This document shows, piece after piece, positions 7,777-17,595 of a DNA stretch of 29,039 nt. Within the stretch, counting starts at the first letter, position 1; the number at the start of each line of letters is the position of its first letter. Source of the DNA: a virus; IMG/VR virus record IMGVR_UViG_3300032293_001419, positions 1-29,039 of that record; one strand, 5' to 3'. A program made the position numbers and the translations under genes. The notes beneath the pieces were generated by a model that saw only the letters and a program-made list of their open reading frames with translations, was not told the DNA's origin and searched no databases.

Positions 7777-10700
7777 TCATCCGTCAATGGTAAAGAAGGT
7801 TTCATCCTGTTGTGCAATTAATGAGCGCGTGATGCCACCCTCTTCAACGCATGGGTGTTCGTTAGCCCTAATAGTCACTTCCCCTTGTTCGTCCATCTCC
7901 ACCTCTACCACCTTGAACACTCTCTTGTTTGTTAATTGAGTGCCTAGGACAAACAACCAACCCTCGTAAGCGGCAAGACTTGTTGCCACGCTGTTAGATA
8001 CGACTACAGAAGACAAGCTCTTCACTTCATCTGCGCCATCGTAGATGAGCACGCTAAACGTACCATTTACTGGCTCTTCTGATAATGGAAGATTTAACGC
8101 CCCACCTTCTTCTATAACTCCACTTTTAATATTGTCCCATCGGTTTTCATCAGACTGCACATAAATGTATGAGCCAGGTTTTACTGGGGCTTCAGTGGGG
8201 AACGTTTTGAATTCCACAGCCCTGCGAACATGTCGCCTTTGCATGCACATCATCATTCCATAGTGCAATGCTTGAGTGCGAGAAGTGACAAATTGAGACA
8301 AATCAAAGCTTGCTCGCCTTGCGTCGTTTTCGTCGGCATCTGTAAGCTTGACGGTTAAGCTCGTATTTTGCGGAAACACGCCATCACGCTCGGGAGCCCT
8401 GTAGATGATTGTTGCAATGACATCTTGAGTTGAATCGCCATAATCAAGAAACTCTTCTTTATAACTATCTTCCAAGATGTTTCCTTGATTAAATAATGCG
8501 CTAATGGTAATTTGCCTATAAATTCTGCCAGTAGCGTCAACTGGCAATGCAGGAATCAATGTGTCCCGTCCACCAATGCGAGCAAATTCCAGCATGCTAT
8601 AAGGCGCAATTTCAGCCCAAAATTCACGCCATGCACGAGCATCCGCAATCACTCCATCCATAAAATATCCCATCGTCCTACACATTCTTTTGCTTATGCC
8701 AAGCTGATCAATGTCAATGCCCGCTGGATCTGCAAATTGACCAATGCCATTTTGCTTATCAAGCACGGTGTCAAGAAAAATATCAGGAGCATAATTGCTC
8801 TGTCCGTCTGGATTGGCAGGGTAGGAAGACATTCCATTTGCGTCTGGCCCAACAATTCGCCTGAGCCTCTTTCCCTTTGTTACAAACACGCTTAAAGACT
8901 TGAGGTTTCTAATTTCTTTGCCGCTAAAAGAATTAAAACCAGCAAGCGACATCCCAGCATAAATGTCGGGATAATTTGCTGCGTAGCGTGGATCGTCTTG
9001 CTGTTCTGTTACTGCTGTAATCTCAAACTCTGGGCCAGCATCAAAAGAAAATTGAATGTTGCAATCAGAAGAGCAGGCAGCAATACGATCTCTATCGCCA
9101 CTAGCCTTTAGCACCATGGAAGGAGAATAGAGTGCCCATTCATCAAGAGCGAAAGGACTTTTGTTTTTAGGGGGGAGATTATCTCTGCCTGGGGCTCTGT
9201 CCGCTCCAAAGTACAACACTTTTGCTCCTGGTATGCCAGGGATGTCAATACTATTGGGAGAGCTTAAATTTTGCCCTGCGTTCAAATAGGCAAATCTTAA
9301 TGCTCCATATTTAAGCGCCTCTGATGGCACATCAAATACAGGCTCAAATCTGAAGGCCCAACGCTTTGTATTGTCTGGAGCATCAAAATAGACTGGGAAA
9401 AAGAATTCATTATCGGCGGCTCTGCGCAGAACAAACACACGAGGCACTAGTCTCCAGCTCGAATCAGGAGCGCTTGCTTCTTTGGCAAACATCAAGAAAA
9501 ACGCGCTTCTAAATTTCAGCCCGTTATCAGAATTGCGATAGCCGTCTACGTTCACTTCTCCATATGTTTTCTGTCGTCCTTGCACTCGCATAAACGCCTT
9601 TCCCTTGATTGCAAAATTAACCACTTTACAGGCGGAAATTGTTTCATACGATGCCTGAGAAATTTTCACTAAGCATTTAGTCGCAAGATAATCATTCAAT
9701 AATTCGGGACTTGCCAGTTCAGCTTCAATGGCAGCAATTTGACTTTGGATGGAAGAAATTTCGGCAGCAAGGCCTTGATTTCTCCTGTCCATTGCAGGAT
9801 AGTCAATTTGAATGAGGCTGGCAATTCTGCTCTCAATCTGACGCATCCTATTTCTAATTCTTTTAAGAATGCGTCTTTCCTGCACGGCGTTTAACGTGCC
9901 AAGTCTTCTGCGGGCATCTATCAGGTCGGAGAAGTCTGTATTATTTATAACTTGGTAGCCTTGAATTGTTGAAAATTGCCGTTGCACATCATTGACAACA
10001 GTCTCGATGCTTGATAGATAGTTGAATAATTTTTGATCTGCAAAGTTTCTATCCCGAATATAAAATTCAAGCTTTTTCCTGAGGCCCCTAATGGTAACTT
10101 TTGTTTCCGCAATTTTTACCCTTCTTCTTGTGATTTCCTTAGTATCAGGCTTGGCCTTTTTGCGCTCCTCTACAATTTCCTCACGTTCATTTTCCATGTC
10201 ATTTTCAAGCACGTTTATATCATCTGCAAGCCTAATAATATCATTTGGAAATAAATTTCTGTTTTCTAGTACGTATTCGTCCATCTGGGATGGCGTTCTG
10301 ACAATATAAGCAATGTCGTCAAGTAAGTCTTCAATTTCATCAATCTTGCTATTAAATGCCGCATAGGCATTTTGTTGTGCTGCTGTCAAATTGGTAATCG
10401 TGATTGGCATATTAAATGCCAATTCATCTTCTTTCGCCTTGAGATTTGCTTTTAACGTGGGTAACAATTGATTAAGCTCTTGCGCTTGATCCCTTACGCT
10501 TTGAGTGGCATAATCTTCCCATGGTCCGTAGCCGCCATTAATTCCGCCAATATCATCAAAGCATTCCAGCGTGACATTTAGCCTCTTGGAATCCAAATCA
10601 TCATCACCATCAATTCCAACCACCTTGAATTTTGCACTGCCAAGCTTGTAAATGCTCGCTACGTCCATGGCAGAAGCAGCTACAAGGCGATCTTCTTCTG

Positions 10701-11634
10701 CTTGCTTTTCTGCTATATTTCCCTTGCCATCATTCTTTGCAATTTCTAAGACAATTCGATGACCAATGGGAAATGGCAGTCTTGACGTTCCGTAAGTATT
10801 AGGCCAATAAGAGCCTCTTTGCTCAACAGTAATCCTATTATCACTATCAACAGGACGACCATCCGTATCCCTTTCATACACGTCCACATTAATTGGGATG
10901 GGACTTTCAACGCCAAAAGATGCAAATGATGACGGAGAAAATGACTGACTAAATCCGTCAAAAGCATTTGGAGCAACAATATATGGCTTGTAAACCGTGT
11001 CAACTGGTGGTCGTCCAAACCTTGCTGGATCCTGCGAATCTCCTTTCAGAAGATTATCAAATGTTATGGGACCACCAGAACGGAAATAGAACCAATTGCC
11101 AGTGTTAACAAATTGTCGAGCGGGGGTTTGACCGAATGCAATGCGTTCAGCGGCAATTTCCACAATATCAGAAGTGCCAACAGTGGCCAATATTTGCATA
11201 TACTGCCTAGCGCCATAGCTATGCACAGCAGACCACAGCAGCGAAGTGGCGGCCCTTACGCCGCCATTGGGATTGGTGTCAACGTCTGTGTAGACAAGAT
11301 TGACTGGGCTGCCATATTGAGCTAAGTCTTGAGCGCTGTCGAAACCAAAACGAGGATTAAACCTGCGCTCACGGCGGCTAGGCGCATCTGGACCATCAAT
11401 TTGAGGTTTTGGAGCAAGCAATACTGCCAGCATTGATGCTGCCGTACCAACAACTGACAATGCAAGCGAAATATATGCAACAAGAGCGGCTTCTGTCCCC
11501 ATTTTGATGTCCAAAATGGTGCCATCTTTAATGTCTTTATATTGCTCTTGATAGGCAATAAAACGAAAATATTCCTCTTCCGTGATAGCAAGCGTATCGA
11601 TTAGAGCGCGTTCGTAAGGAAGGAGGCGTCTCAT
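7777..11634 (-). CDS. Tail tip / host-specificity protein, J-like (1285 residues)
   Basis: A large gene at the end of a lambda-like M-L-K-J series. It overlaps the NlpC/P60-like gene by ATGA. Residues 49-74 are strongly hydrophobic (AALVAYISLALSVVGTAASM), followed by PKPQIDGPDAP and GSPVNLVYTDV. This recalls the start of J-type tip proteins (and the gpI hydrophobic region), where a G.PIP..YG motif follows a Pro-rich stretch. The C-terminal half has the J pattern: DARAWREFWAEIAPYSMLEF, ITISALFNQGNI, SRTQALHYGMMMCMQRR, KPGSYIYVQSD and a final VTIRANEHP. Residues about 377-660 are highly charged and alpha-helical (coiled-coil-like), an unusual insert. The protein would sit at the tail tip and contact the host surface or form the tip hub. 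Confidence 0.85.
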   Translation of the reverse strand: MRRLLPYERALIDTLAITEEEYFRFIAYQEQYKDIKDGTILDIKMGTEAALVAYISLALSVVGTAASMLAVLLAPKPQIDGPDAPSRRERRFNPRFGFDSAQDLAQYGSPVNLVYTDVDTNPNGGVRAATSLLWSAVHSYGARQYMQILATVGTSDIVEIAAERIAFGQTPARQFVNTGNWFYFRSGGPITFDNLLKGDSQDPARFGRPPVDTVYKPYIVAPNAFDGFSQSFSPSSFASFGVESPIPINVDVYERDTDGRPVDSDNRITVEQRGSYWPNTYGTSRLPFPIGHRIVLEIAKNDGKGNIAEKQAEEDRLVAASAMDVASIYKLGSAKFKVVGIDGDDDLDSKRLNVTLECFDDIGGINGGYGPWEDYATQSVRDQAQELNQLLPTLKANLKAKEDELAFNMPITITNLTAAQQNAYAAFNSKIDEIEDLLDDIAYIVRTPSQMDEYVLENRNLFPNDIIRLADDINVLENDMENEREEIVEERKKAKPDTKEITRRRVKIAETKVTIRGLRKKLEFYIRDRNFADQKLFNYLSSIETVVNDVQRQFSTIQGYQVINNTDFSDLIDARRRLGTLNAVQERRILKRIRNRMRQIESRIASLIQIDYPAMDRRNQGLAAEISSIQSQIAAIEAELASPELLNDYLATKCLVKISQASYETISACKVVNFAIKGKAFMRVQGRQKTYGEVNVDGYRNSDNGLKFRSAFFLMFAKEASAPDSSWRLVPRVFVLRRAADNEFFFPVYFDAPDNTKRWAFRFEPVFDVPSEALKYGALRFAYLNAGQNLSSPNSIDIPGIPGAKVLYFGADRAPGRDNLPPKNKSPFALDEWALYSPSMVLKASGDRDRIAACSSDCNIQFSFDAGPEFEITAVTEQQDDPRYAANYPDIYAGMSLAGFNSFSGKEIRNLKSLSVFVTKGKRLRRIVGPDANGMSSYPANPDGQSNYAPDIFLDTVLDKQNGIGQFADPAGIDIDQLGISKRMCRTMGYFMDGVIADARAWREFWAEIAPYSMLEFARIGGRDTLIPALPVDATGRIYRQITISALFNQGNILEDSYKEEFLDYGDSTQDVIATIIYRAPERDGVFPQNTSLTVKLTDADENDARRASFDLSQFVTSRTQALHYGMMMCMQRRHVRRAVEFKTFPTEAPVKPGSYIYVQSDENRWDNIKSGVIEEGGALNLPLSEEPVNGTFSVLIYDGADEVKSLSSVVVSNSVATSLAAYEGWLFVLGTQLTNKRVFKVVEVEMDEQGEVTIRANEHPCVEEGGITRSLIAQQDETFFTIDG

Positions 11635-12026
11635 TGCTTAATATCGGGCAGCATTTTAAACAGCTTCAACAATGGAAAAGATGGAGACCAATATGATCGT
11701 CCGTTTCTTGAAACTGTAACTATCCCTCCATCATAAGCCACCCCCACTGCTATTTCACCGCCGGGCCTTGGAAGAATAATTGCCACGTTCCCATCTTCCC
11801 TTACCGTAGTCCTTTTTCCATTTTCAAACAACCATCTAATCACTCTCTTCATCGGCAGATTGCCACTGTCATATTCGTCATAAGCCCATTTGAAATGGTC
11901 TTCGTAATCGTGCAGGCCAAGCCTTCTTCTCACTTCGCAAACAAGCATAAAGCAATCGCTTTTGCCTTCCCCGTCTGATGGACGGGCTCGTCGTTCATAT
12001 GAAAGACCAATTAAATCATTAATCAT
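11631..12026 (-). CDS. NlpC/P60-like tail protein (K-like), probably lacking the catalytic His
   Basis: 131 residues between the L-like and J-like genes, the slot of lambda K. The N-terminal part (EGKSDCFMLVCEVRRRLGL) matches the catalytic Cys region of NlpC/P60 cysteine peptidases (C25). The C-terminal part (GGEIAVGVAYDGGIVTVSRNG) aligns with the usual H-V-G-I block, but the position of the His is A93 (codon GCA). If correct, the fold is kept and the peptidoglycan hydrolase activity lost. It overlaps both neighbours by ATGA, implying translational coupling. Likely a structural part of the tail tip. Confidence 0.65.
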   Translation of the reverse strand: MINDLIGLSYERRARPSDGEGKSDCFMLVCEVRRRLGLHDYEDHFKWAYDEYDSGNLPMKRVIRWLFENGKRTTVREDGNVAIILPRPGGEIAVGVAYDGGIVTVSRNGRSYWSPSFPLLKLFKMLPDIKQ

Positions 12027-12529
12027 TGCAAGCGCAAATCTGCGTTAAGCGGAAGGATGCCAACATTGTGCCGATTAAGCTGCTGCGCAGGGAAAGATGC
12101 ACCCACGCTATCCATGGCGCTCCTGAATCGAAGTTCAATGGTGGTGTCACTAAACGCGGCTCCAACGCCAATATAGTATTCCGTATATTGGTTTACCACT
12201 GTATAGCTGGAATAGTCGGAAATATCATTAGATGCCATCCACACAGTCTTTAGCTGCAGTTTGCTGAGGCGATTCCCCTCTCCATCCTCAACCATTGCAA
12301 TGGCAAAGGCAGTATGGGGAAACAAAAGTTGAAGGGCAGGGTTGTCGCCGCCTAACGCGGCAGTGGAGCCCCTGGCTTCAAAAGGTGCATGGCGATACAC
12401 TGGTGATGCAGTGCCAGGAATTGATACTGCCGTAAAGTCTTTACCGAAGAAATAGTTCTGATAGTAATGACTACGTTGATTCGCCGTTTCAATGAAGGCG
12501 AAATGCGCCACGCGGATTGTAGGCATCAT
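12023..12529 (-). CDS. Minor tail protein, L-like candidate
   Basis: About 168 residues from ATG at 12529; an in-frame TTG at 12535 is possible but less likely. It sits in the position of lambda gene L, after the M-like gene and before the NlpC-like gene. Visible features are a TIRVAHFAF start, a KLQLKTVWMASNDISDY segment resembling the L...v.nvs strands of L/DUF1833-type proteins, and a C-terminal IELRFRSAMDSVGASFPAQQ..NVGILP. No cysteines are present, so an iron-sulphur site as described for lambda gpL is not expected. The assignment rests mainly on gene order. Confidence 0.5.
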   Translation of the reverse strand: MMPTIRVAHFAFIETANQRSHYYQNYFFGKDFTAVSIPGTASPVYRHAPFEARGSTAALGGDNPALQLLFPHTAFAIAMVEDGEGNRLSKLQLKTVWMASNDISDYSSYTVVNQYTEYYIGVGAAFSDTTIELRFRSAMDSVGASFPAQQLNRHNVGILPLNADLRLQ

Positions 12530-12531
12530 AA

Positions 12532-12927
12532 TCAAACGCCAGAATAATCCAGCTCGCCAACTAGCCTCACTGTAACAGTGCTTCGTCCATTGAACACACT
12601 TTCCACTTGCGGAGGCTCAGCGTATTCCCAGAGAATATTGGTAGGGGCCTGCACAACGCCTTTTAGCGTTGTGCTCATGCCAGAAAACACATCATCAGGA
12701 AGCGTGAAGCGGGAGTAGTTTCCGAATTGTCCGTAGTAGTGATCCAAAATAGTCTTTGTATTTGCGTCGCTAATATTCTCAAATTGCAAATCAATAAGAT
12801 GACCAAATGAGCGATTACCAAACACTCGCTTGACAGTGGCGCCCGAAAGTCCACGATAAGTTTTAGTGGGAAATTGCCCTGGCGAATAAGAGCGCCCTGT
12901 GGGGCGAATAGAAGGAAAGATTGCCAT
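12532..12927 (-). CDS. Distal/minor tail protein, M- or Dit-like candidate
   Basis: 131 residues directly after the tape measure gene, sharing one base with its stop. The start is FPSIRPTGRSYSPGQFPTKTYRGLSGATVKR, followed by FGHLIDLQFENISDANTKTILDHYYGQ and FSRFTLPDDVF. This is the architecture of small proteins after the tape measure, such as lambda M, that link the tape measure to the tip. It ends in a short beta-rich tail (STVTVRLVGELDYSGV). The family is not certain. Confidence 0.55.
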   Translation of the reverse strand: MAIFPSIRPTGRSYSPGQFPTKTYRGLSGATVKRVFGNRSFGHLIDLQFENISDANTKTILDHYYGQFGNYSRFTLPDDVFSGMSTTLKGVVQAPTNILWEYAEPPQVESVFNGRSTVTVRLVGELDYSGV

Positions 12928-15900
12928 TAGCGCATGCCGATACGGGAACGAGTGGAGGGACTTTGCTTAATTTTATCTAAGGTCATTGACATGCCTTGCT
13001 TAGCGCCACCTGCAATGGAAGCACGGCGAGTTTCTGCCATTGCCTGCTCTAATTGTTCGCGGCTAACGTATTCTACGCCATTGATCTTAGTGGTTTCAAA
13101 GTTCATGCTGAGAGAAGGTGCCTGAGGCATGCCTGGAGCGCCGCCTCCCATGAGATCGCGAGCGGAGCGTCCACCAAGTGACACGGGGATGGAACGCCCA
13201 TCAGGGAGGGGCACAACGGCTTCGTTGTACTTTCCTTCGCCCACAAGGCCGAGAGTGGGGCCACTGACAACGCCACCATTGGCAAAAGCCTTGAATCCCC
13301 CTTTCAGCACATTTCCATTTGCATTTGGAATTACTGGCATTTGGTATTGACGCATAGGAGCGAGTGTACTTTCTGATACGCCTGTTTTGGACATATCAGA
13401 ACTGGCGCCGCCAAGCCCAGCGAACAACTTCGCAAGGCCAATGGCAATGTAAGTGGCAATCATTTGCGAAGCTGCTTGAGACAAGGCTTGACCAACGCTT
13501 TGCAAGAAGCTGGCAAACACTTCCTTGGCAGTGGCAGTGCCAGTAATCATGCTCGTGATGCCCTCTGTGAGCATATTAGCAAAAGCTCCGCTTACTCCAC
13601 TAATTGCACTTTGCAAGCCTTCAAATACGCTTCTAAGTTGCATCGCGGAGGTTTCAATATTGGCGAGTTGAGTGGCGTAATCAGTGTCGCCTTGCGTTTG
13701 TGCCATCGTCTGTTCAAAAACGTTGGCAGCGCTTCCAGTGAAGCCTGCGCGTAATCCTCCGCCAATAATCCCCAGTCCAGCTTCAGCTTCCACCAAAGCC
13801 TGCTGCCTTTTAAGGGCCTCTTCATTTTTGTAATACTCTTCCCTTAGTCTTTGGTATTCATTAACCCTTTCGTGTACAGATTCTTTTTCTGCGTCACCAT
13901 AATCTTTTGTTAAACGTTGCACATCAAGATAAGCTTTTTGATCATAAGTAAGATCAATTAGGCCTTGTTTTAGATTTTCTCTTATCATTGCCTGCTCATC
14001 TAGTTGCTCATTGACGCCACTAATAGCATCCTTTATGGGCTGCTGAAGACCAAGCTCAATTTTTAATACTTCCACTCCATACTTGGCTCCAATATTGGCA
14101 ATCTTTTGCTCTTTTTCAGCTCGCAAATCCGCGAGCTTCAACTGCCTATCTGCGGCGCTTAAGTTATCGTCCGCTAATTTAATTTGAGCAACTCTTAATG
14201 CTTCTGTCACCGCCTTCTCTTCATAAAGTTTTTCAATCAATAATGATTGACGCTTTGCTTCTATTTCAGAGATTTCATCTCTAAGCATCTTATCTTCAAT
14301 TGCCACCAATTGCCTTTCTTTTTCAAGCGCCAAAGCATTGGTCGAATCTTGAATGTATTGATCAAGTTCTTTGCCTTTTTTAGTTTTTCCTGCTCCATCA
14401 CCTTCGCTGGGTGGCATTGGCATAATGGTCTGAGACGGTTTTGTTTGCGCCTCAATGCTTGCGGCAATGCGATTTGCAAGCGGAAGCTTTTCTTGAACTC
14501 CGGCAGCAGCCTTGCGCAGCCCTTGCAAACGAGCCTCGATAATCTTTGAAGCATTGACAAAATCGTTAATTTGCGGCTTACCAAGAATTGTCTTGCTCAC
14601 AAAGCTACCCATCCCCAACTCCTCCATGGTCTTGGCGGCCTCCGGGGTTAATTTCTTAGACGGACCAAGCGCACCTCCTGAAACAAACGGGCGAAGCTTT
14701 TCAAAGGTTTGAATTTGTTTTTGCAAATCATTTGCGGTATTTTTCAATGCTCCAACCGCTCCAGCATTTGCCATGCTCGAAATACCAGCAAGCATTTGCT
14801 TGGTGGACTGACCCACCCCGTCAATTGCCCCCTTGAGCATCATAAATCTTTCGATTAACAATGAAACTCCGACTAAAATTGCGGGCCCAGCAATTGCACG
14901 CAAGCCAACAGTTATAAGATTAAGAGCCGGTGCAACTCCTCTTAAAATTCCGGTTAATTTTGCAGCGGACACGCCTGTCGCGTCCATCAGTATTCGATAA
15001 GTTGTGAAGCGTTGCGATCCAGCAAGAAGACCAACATTTAACGCCGTCATTGAACCAATCACAGAGCGAATAACGCTAGTGAAAGCATTAAAAGCGATAC
15101 TTAAAGGCAGCGCGACAAGATATAATTTTGCCAAATATCCAACTACTGGATTTCCTGCGATTTGCAATAAGAGCTGAGCCACTTGACCCGCAATTGCACC
15201 AAACTGCTGAAAAATAGGAATAAGTCCCGTAACGTTATTTTTGATTCCTTCAATAGCGGGAAGCATATTTTGAAGCTGCAATGCAAACGCACCACCTTCG
15301 GCGGTACTGGCAGTTGCCCCCGTGAAAAACGCATTGAGTCCATCAGTGAGCTGCTTGATGCCATTCGTCATTGGAACAACAACTGTATTCAAGAACCCCA
15401 CTGCAACTGGCTCGAATGCCTCATAGAAAAGAGTCATTGAGTTTTGCATGCGATTCATTACACCTTGGAATGTAAGAGCAGCTCCTTCAGCGCCAGGACC
15501 AAATTCCTTATTCATTACGACAGTTACATTCTTCAGCAATGCAACCATTGCCTGCCCCTTGTAAGCGCCTTCTTCCAATGCAGCAGAGAAATCTTGAATG
15601 GCTTTTGGCCCCTTAAATCCTGCAGCTTCGGCAAATAATGCCATGGCTCCAGGAAGAACGTCACCCAACTGCCCCTTAAGTTCTTCGCTCATCACCTGAC
15701 CTTTGCTCGCCATTTGAGCAAATGCGTAATTCACGCGATCCACTTTGTCGGCGCTCATTCCGAAAGTGGCAGCAGCTTTTGTAATGCCAGTGAACAAATC
15801 TCTGATTTCATCGCCGCTAAAACCAGCAGGAGCCATGGAGGCATATAGTTTGGTAAAACCATCACGTGCCGATTGCAAAGGCACGTTGTATTTTTCCATG

Positions 15901-17561
15901 AGCCCAAGCAGAAGCTCATTAGAGGCTCGCGCTTCTTCTGCCGAAGGCGTCACTGCATTCAAGGTATTTCTAAAGCTTTGTAACTGCCCAACCGCTGCCC
16001 CCACTTGCGCCGGAAGATTTTGAATGAAAGCAAGTAATTTATATGCCTGCCCAAATAAAATCACTTGTTTGGTCGCAAAACCAAACTCCTCACCAAGTTC
16101 GCGGATGACGCCTGTTCCAGGAAGATTAACTCCTCCAATGGCGCGACCAAAAGCTCCAGCGCCGCCAAAGCCTCCAAATCCGCCACCTCCACTGGGAGGC
16201 TGCATGCCGCCGCCTGCTCCTCCAGCCATTGCTGGCTGAGGAACAATGGCACCGCCCGCCGCGTAGGGCACAATCGCACTGGTAGGACGCGCACCGCGAT
16301 AAGCGTAGCTGTAAGGCGATGGAGTGCGTCCTGCGCCACCACCAATTACATCCATGCCGCGCAAGTCCGAACGCATGCGGGCTTCACGTTCTCGACGTGC
16401 CATCATTTCGGCACGGGTTTCGCCGCCAACTGCACCTGCCGAATAAACACTAGGAGTACGACCAACGCCAGCAGGAAGCAAACCAGCGATGCGACTAGCG
16501 CCAAGCAAAGGCTGCTGTGATGCCGCAAGTCCAATGCGAACGCTTCTGATTTGTTGCTTAATAGAATCAACGAAAGCATAGGCAGCGCTTCGCATGATGC
16601 GCTGCATTTCATCGCTCAATCCAGTGGGTAAGTATTTTTGTGCGCCAAAAGCAGTACCAGGCAATGCAGAAGGAATAGTCCCAGGGGGTAGCGCTCTTCC
16701 AGTGGAAGACGGACCAATCGGGATATTGCGAGGCGGTATTGTTGCAGGAAAATTAACTCCAGGCAATGCGCGGCGCTGAGCAGCTTCAGCCCTAAGAGCA
16801 GCAGGATCAATACCTGCCATGCGAAACATGCCGCGAGCAATAGTGTCGAGCACCTTCATGCGTGTCCGCATTAGCCCTTCTACTGCATCAAAGGCTTTGT
16901 CCATTGAGGACATCATGCCCTGCTGGAAACCTTCTCCTACATTTTGTCCAATCTTTTTGAATTCACGAGAAGGCGATGCAATCCCAAGAACACTTTTTAC
17001 CGTCTTAATCAAAGAGTCGCCAAGATATTCAGCGGCTGCTCTCAGTTTTTCATCTTCACTTTTAAGGCCATTGAGAAGCCCTTTCACGCTATCGCTGCCA
17101 ACTGCCTCCAACGCTGCTACAGCAGAAGCTTTCGTCCTCGCCACTTCTTTGCTGTATTCAAGAATACCAGCTCTGGCCGCCGCGCGATAGAGTCTTTCTA
17201 CATCCTTGCTGCCAATGCCTCCCGATTGTGGGCCTTTTAATAATTGACCAAGCCCAAGCTGTTGATTGATTCCTTGCTGAGCCGCACTTCTGGATTTCCC
17301 TAGTTCGTCTAGGGCCTTGGCTAGCTTGGACGCATTCTCAATTTCAGCCTTTAAATTAGTGTTGACATTAAGTGTATAATTTCTGCGTCTGATATTTGCG
17401 CCAAGAGCATTAAGCTCATTTTGCACGCTACGCCTATCAAATCTAATTTGCACTGGCAATGGAGTGCCAGCAGCGGCCTGCCCAAGACCCGCTAATTGCT
17501 GTCTAAAGAAGGCTAGGTCAAGACTTACCTTAAGCTTCAGTTCGGCGTCTTGAGCTGCCAT
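12927..17561 (-). CDS. Tail tape measure protein (1544 residues)
   Basis: The largest gene, downstream of the G/GT chaperones. A segment near residues 520-680 matches the conserved tape measure domain: QSFRNTLNAVTPSAEEAR, then NVPLQSARDGFTKLYASM and GQVMSEELKGQLGDVLPGA. Several hydrophobic stretches (for example YLAKLYLVALPLSIAFNAF, AIAGPAILVGVSLLI and a C-terminal IATYIAIGLAKLFAGLG) are as expected for a protein injected into the host envelope. Long charged helices lie between residues about 1090 and 1300. The C-terminal GGVVSGPTLGLVGE..EAVVPLPDGRSIPV is frequent in phage tape measures. At roughly 0.15 nm per residue the length predicts a tail near 230 nm (inference). A Gly/Ala/Pro-rich linker lies around residues 430-480. 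Confidence 0.95.
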   Translation of the reverse strand: MAAQDAELKLKVSLDLAFFRQQLAGLGQAAAGTPLPVQIRFDRRSVQNELNALGANIRRRNYTLNVNTNLKAEIENASKLAKALDELGKSRSAAQQGINQQLGLGQLLKGPQSGGIGSKDVERLYRAAARAGILEYSKEVARTKASAVAALEAVGSDSVKGLLNGLKSEDEKLRAAAEYLGDSLIKTVKSVLGIASPSREFKKIGQNVGEGFQQGMMSSMDKAFDAVEGLMRTRMKVLDTIARGMFRMAGIDPAALRAEAAQRRALPGVNFPATIPPRNIPIGPSSTGRALPPGTIPSALPGTAFGAQKYLPTGLSDEMQRIMRSAAYAFVDSIKQQIRSVRIGLAASQQPLLGASRIAGLLPAGVGRTPSVYSAGAVGGETRAEMMARREREARMRSDLRGMDVIGGGAGRTPSPYSYAYRGARPTSAIVPYAAGGAIVPQPAMAGGAGGGMQPPSGGGGFGGFGGAGAFGRAIGGVNLPGTGVIRELGEEFGFATKQVILFGQAYKLLAFIQNLPAQVGAAVGQLQSFRNTLNAVTPSAEEARASNELLLGLMEKYNVPLQSARDGFTKLYASMAPAGFSGDEIRDLFTGITKAAATFGMSADKVDRVNYAFAQMASKGQVMSEELKGQLGDVLPGAMALFAEAAGFKGPKAIQDFSAALEEGAYKGQAMVALLKNVTVVMNKEFGPGAEGAALTFQGVMNRMQNSMTLFYEAFEPVAVGFLNTVVVPMTNGIKQLTDGLNAFFTGATASTAEGGAFALQLQNMLPAIEGIKNNVTGLIPIFQQFGAIAGQVAQLLLQIAGNPVVGYLAKLYLVALPLSIAFNAFTSVIRSVIGSMTALNVGLLAGSQRFTTYRILMDATGVSAAKLTGILRGVAPALNLITVGLRAIAGPAILVGVSLLIERFMMLKGAIDGVGQSTKQMLAGISSMANAGAVGALKNTANDLQKQIQTFEKLRPFVSGGALGPSKKLTPEAAKTMEELGMGSFVSKTILGKPQINDFVNASKIIEARLQGLRKAAAGVQEKLPLANRIAASIEAQTKPSQTIMPMPPSEGDGAGKTKKGKELDQYIQDSTNALALEKERQLVAIEDKMLRDEISEIEAKRQSLLIEKLYEEKAVTEALRVAQIKLADDNLSAADRQLKLADLRAEKEQKIANIGAKYGVEVLKIELGLQQPIKDAISGVNEQLDEQAMIRENLKQGLIDLTYDQKAYLDVQRLTKDYGDAEKESVHERVNEYQRLREEYYKNEEALKRQQALVEAEAGLGIIGGGLRAGFTGSAANVFEQTMAQTQGDTDYATQLANIETSAMQLRSVFEGLQSAISGVSGAFANMLTEGITSMITGTATAKEVFASFLQSVGQALSQAASQMIATYIAIGLAKLFAGLGGASSDMSKTGVSESTLAPMRQYQMPVIPNANGNVLKGGFKAFANGGVVSGPTLGLVGEGKYNEAVVPLPDGRSIPVSLGGRSARDLMGGGAPGMPQAPSLSMNFETTKINGVEYVSREQLEQAMAETRRASIAGGAKQGMSMTLDKIKQSPSTRSRIGMR

Positions 17562-17595
17562 CTTAATTTTCGCTTACTTTCCCTTTATTCTATAA

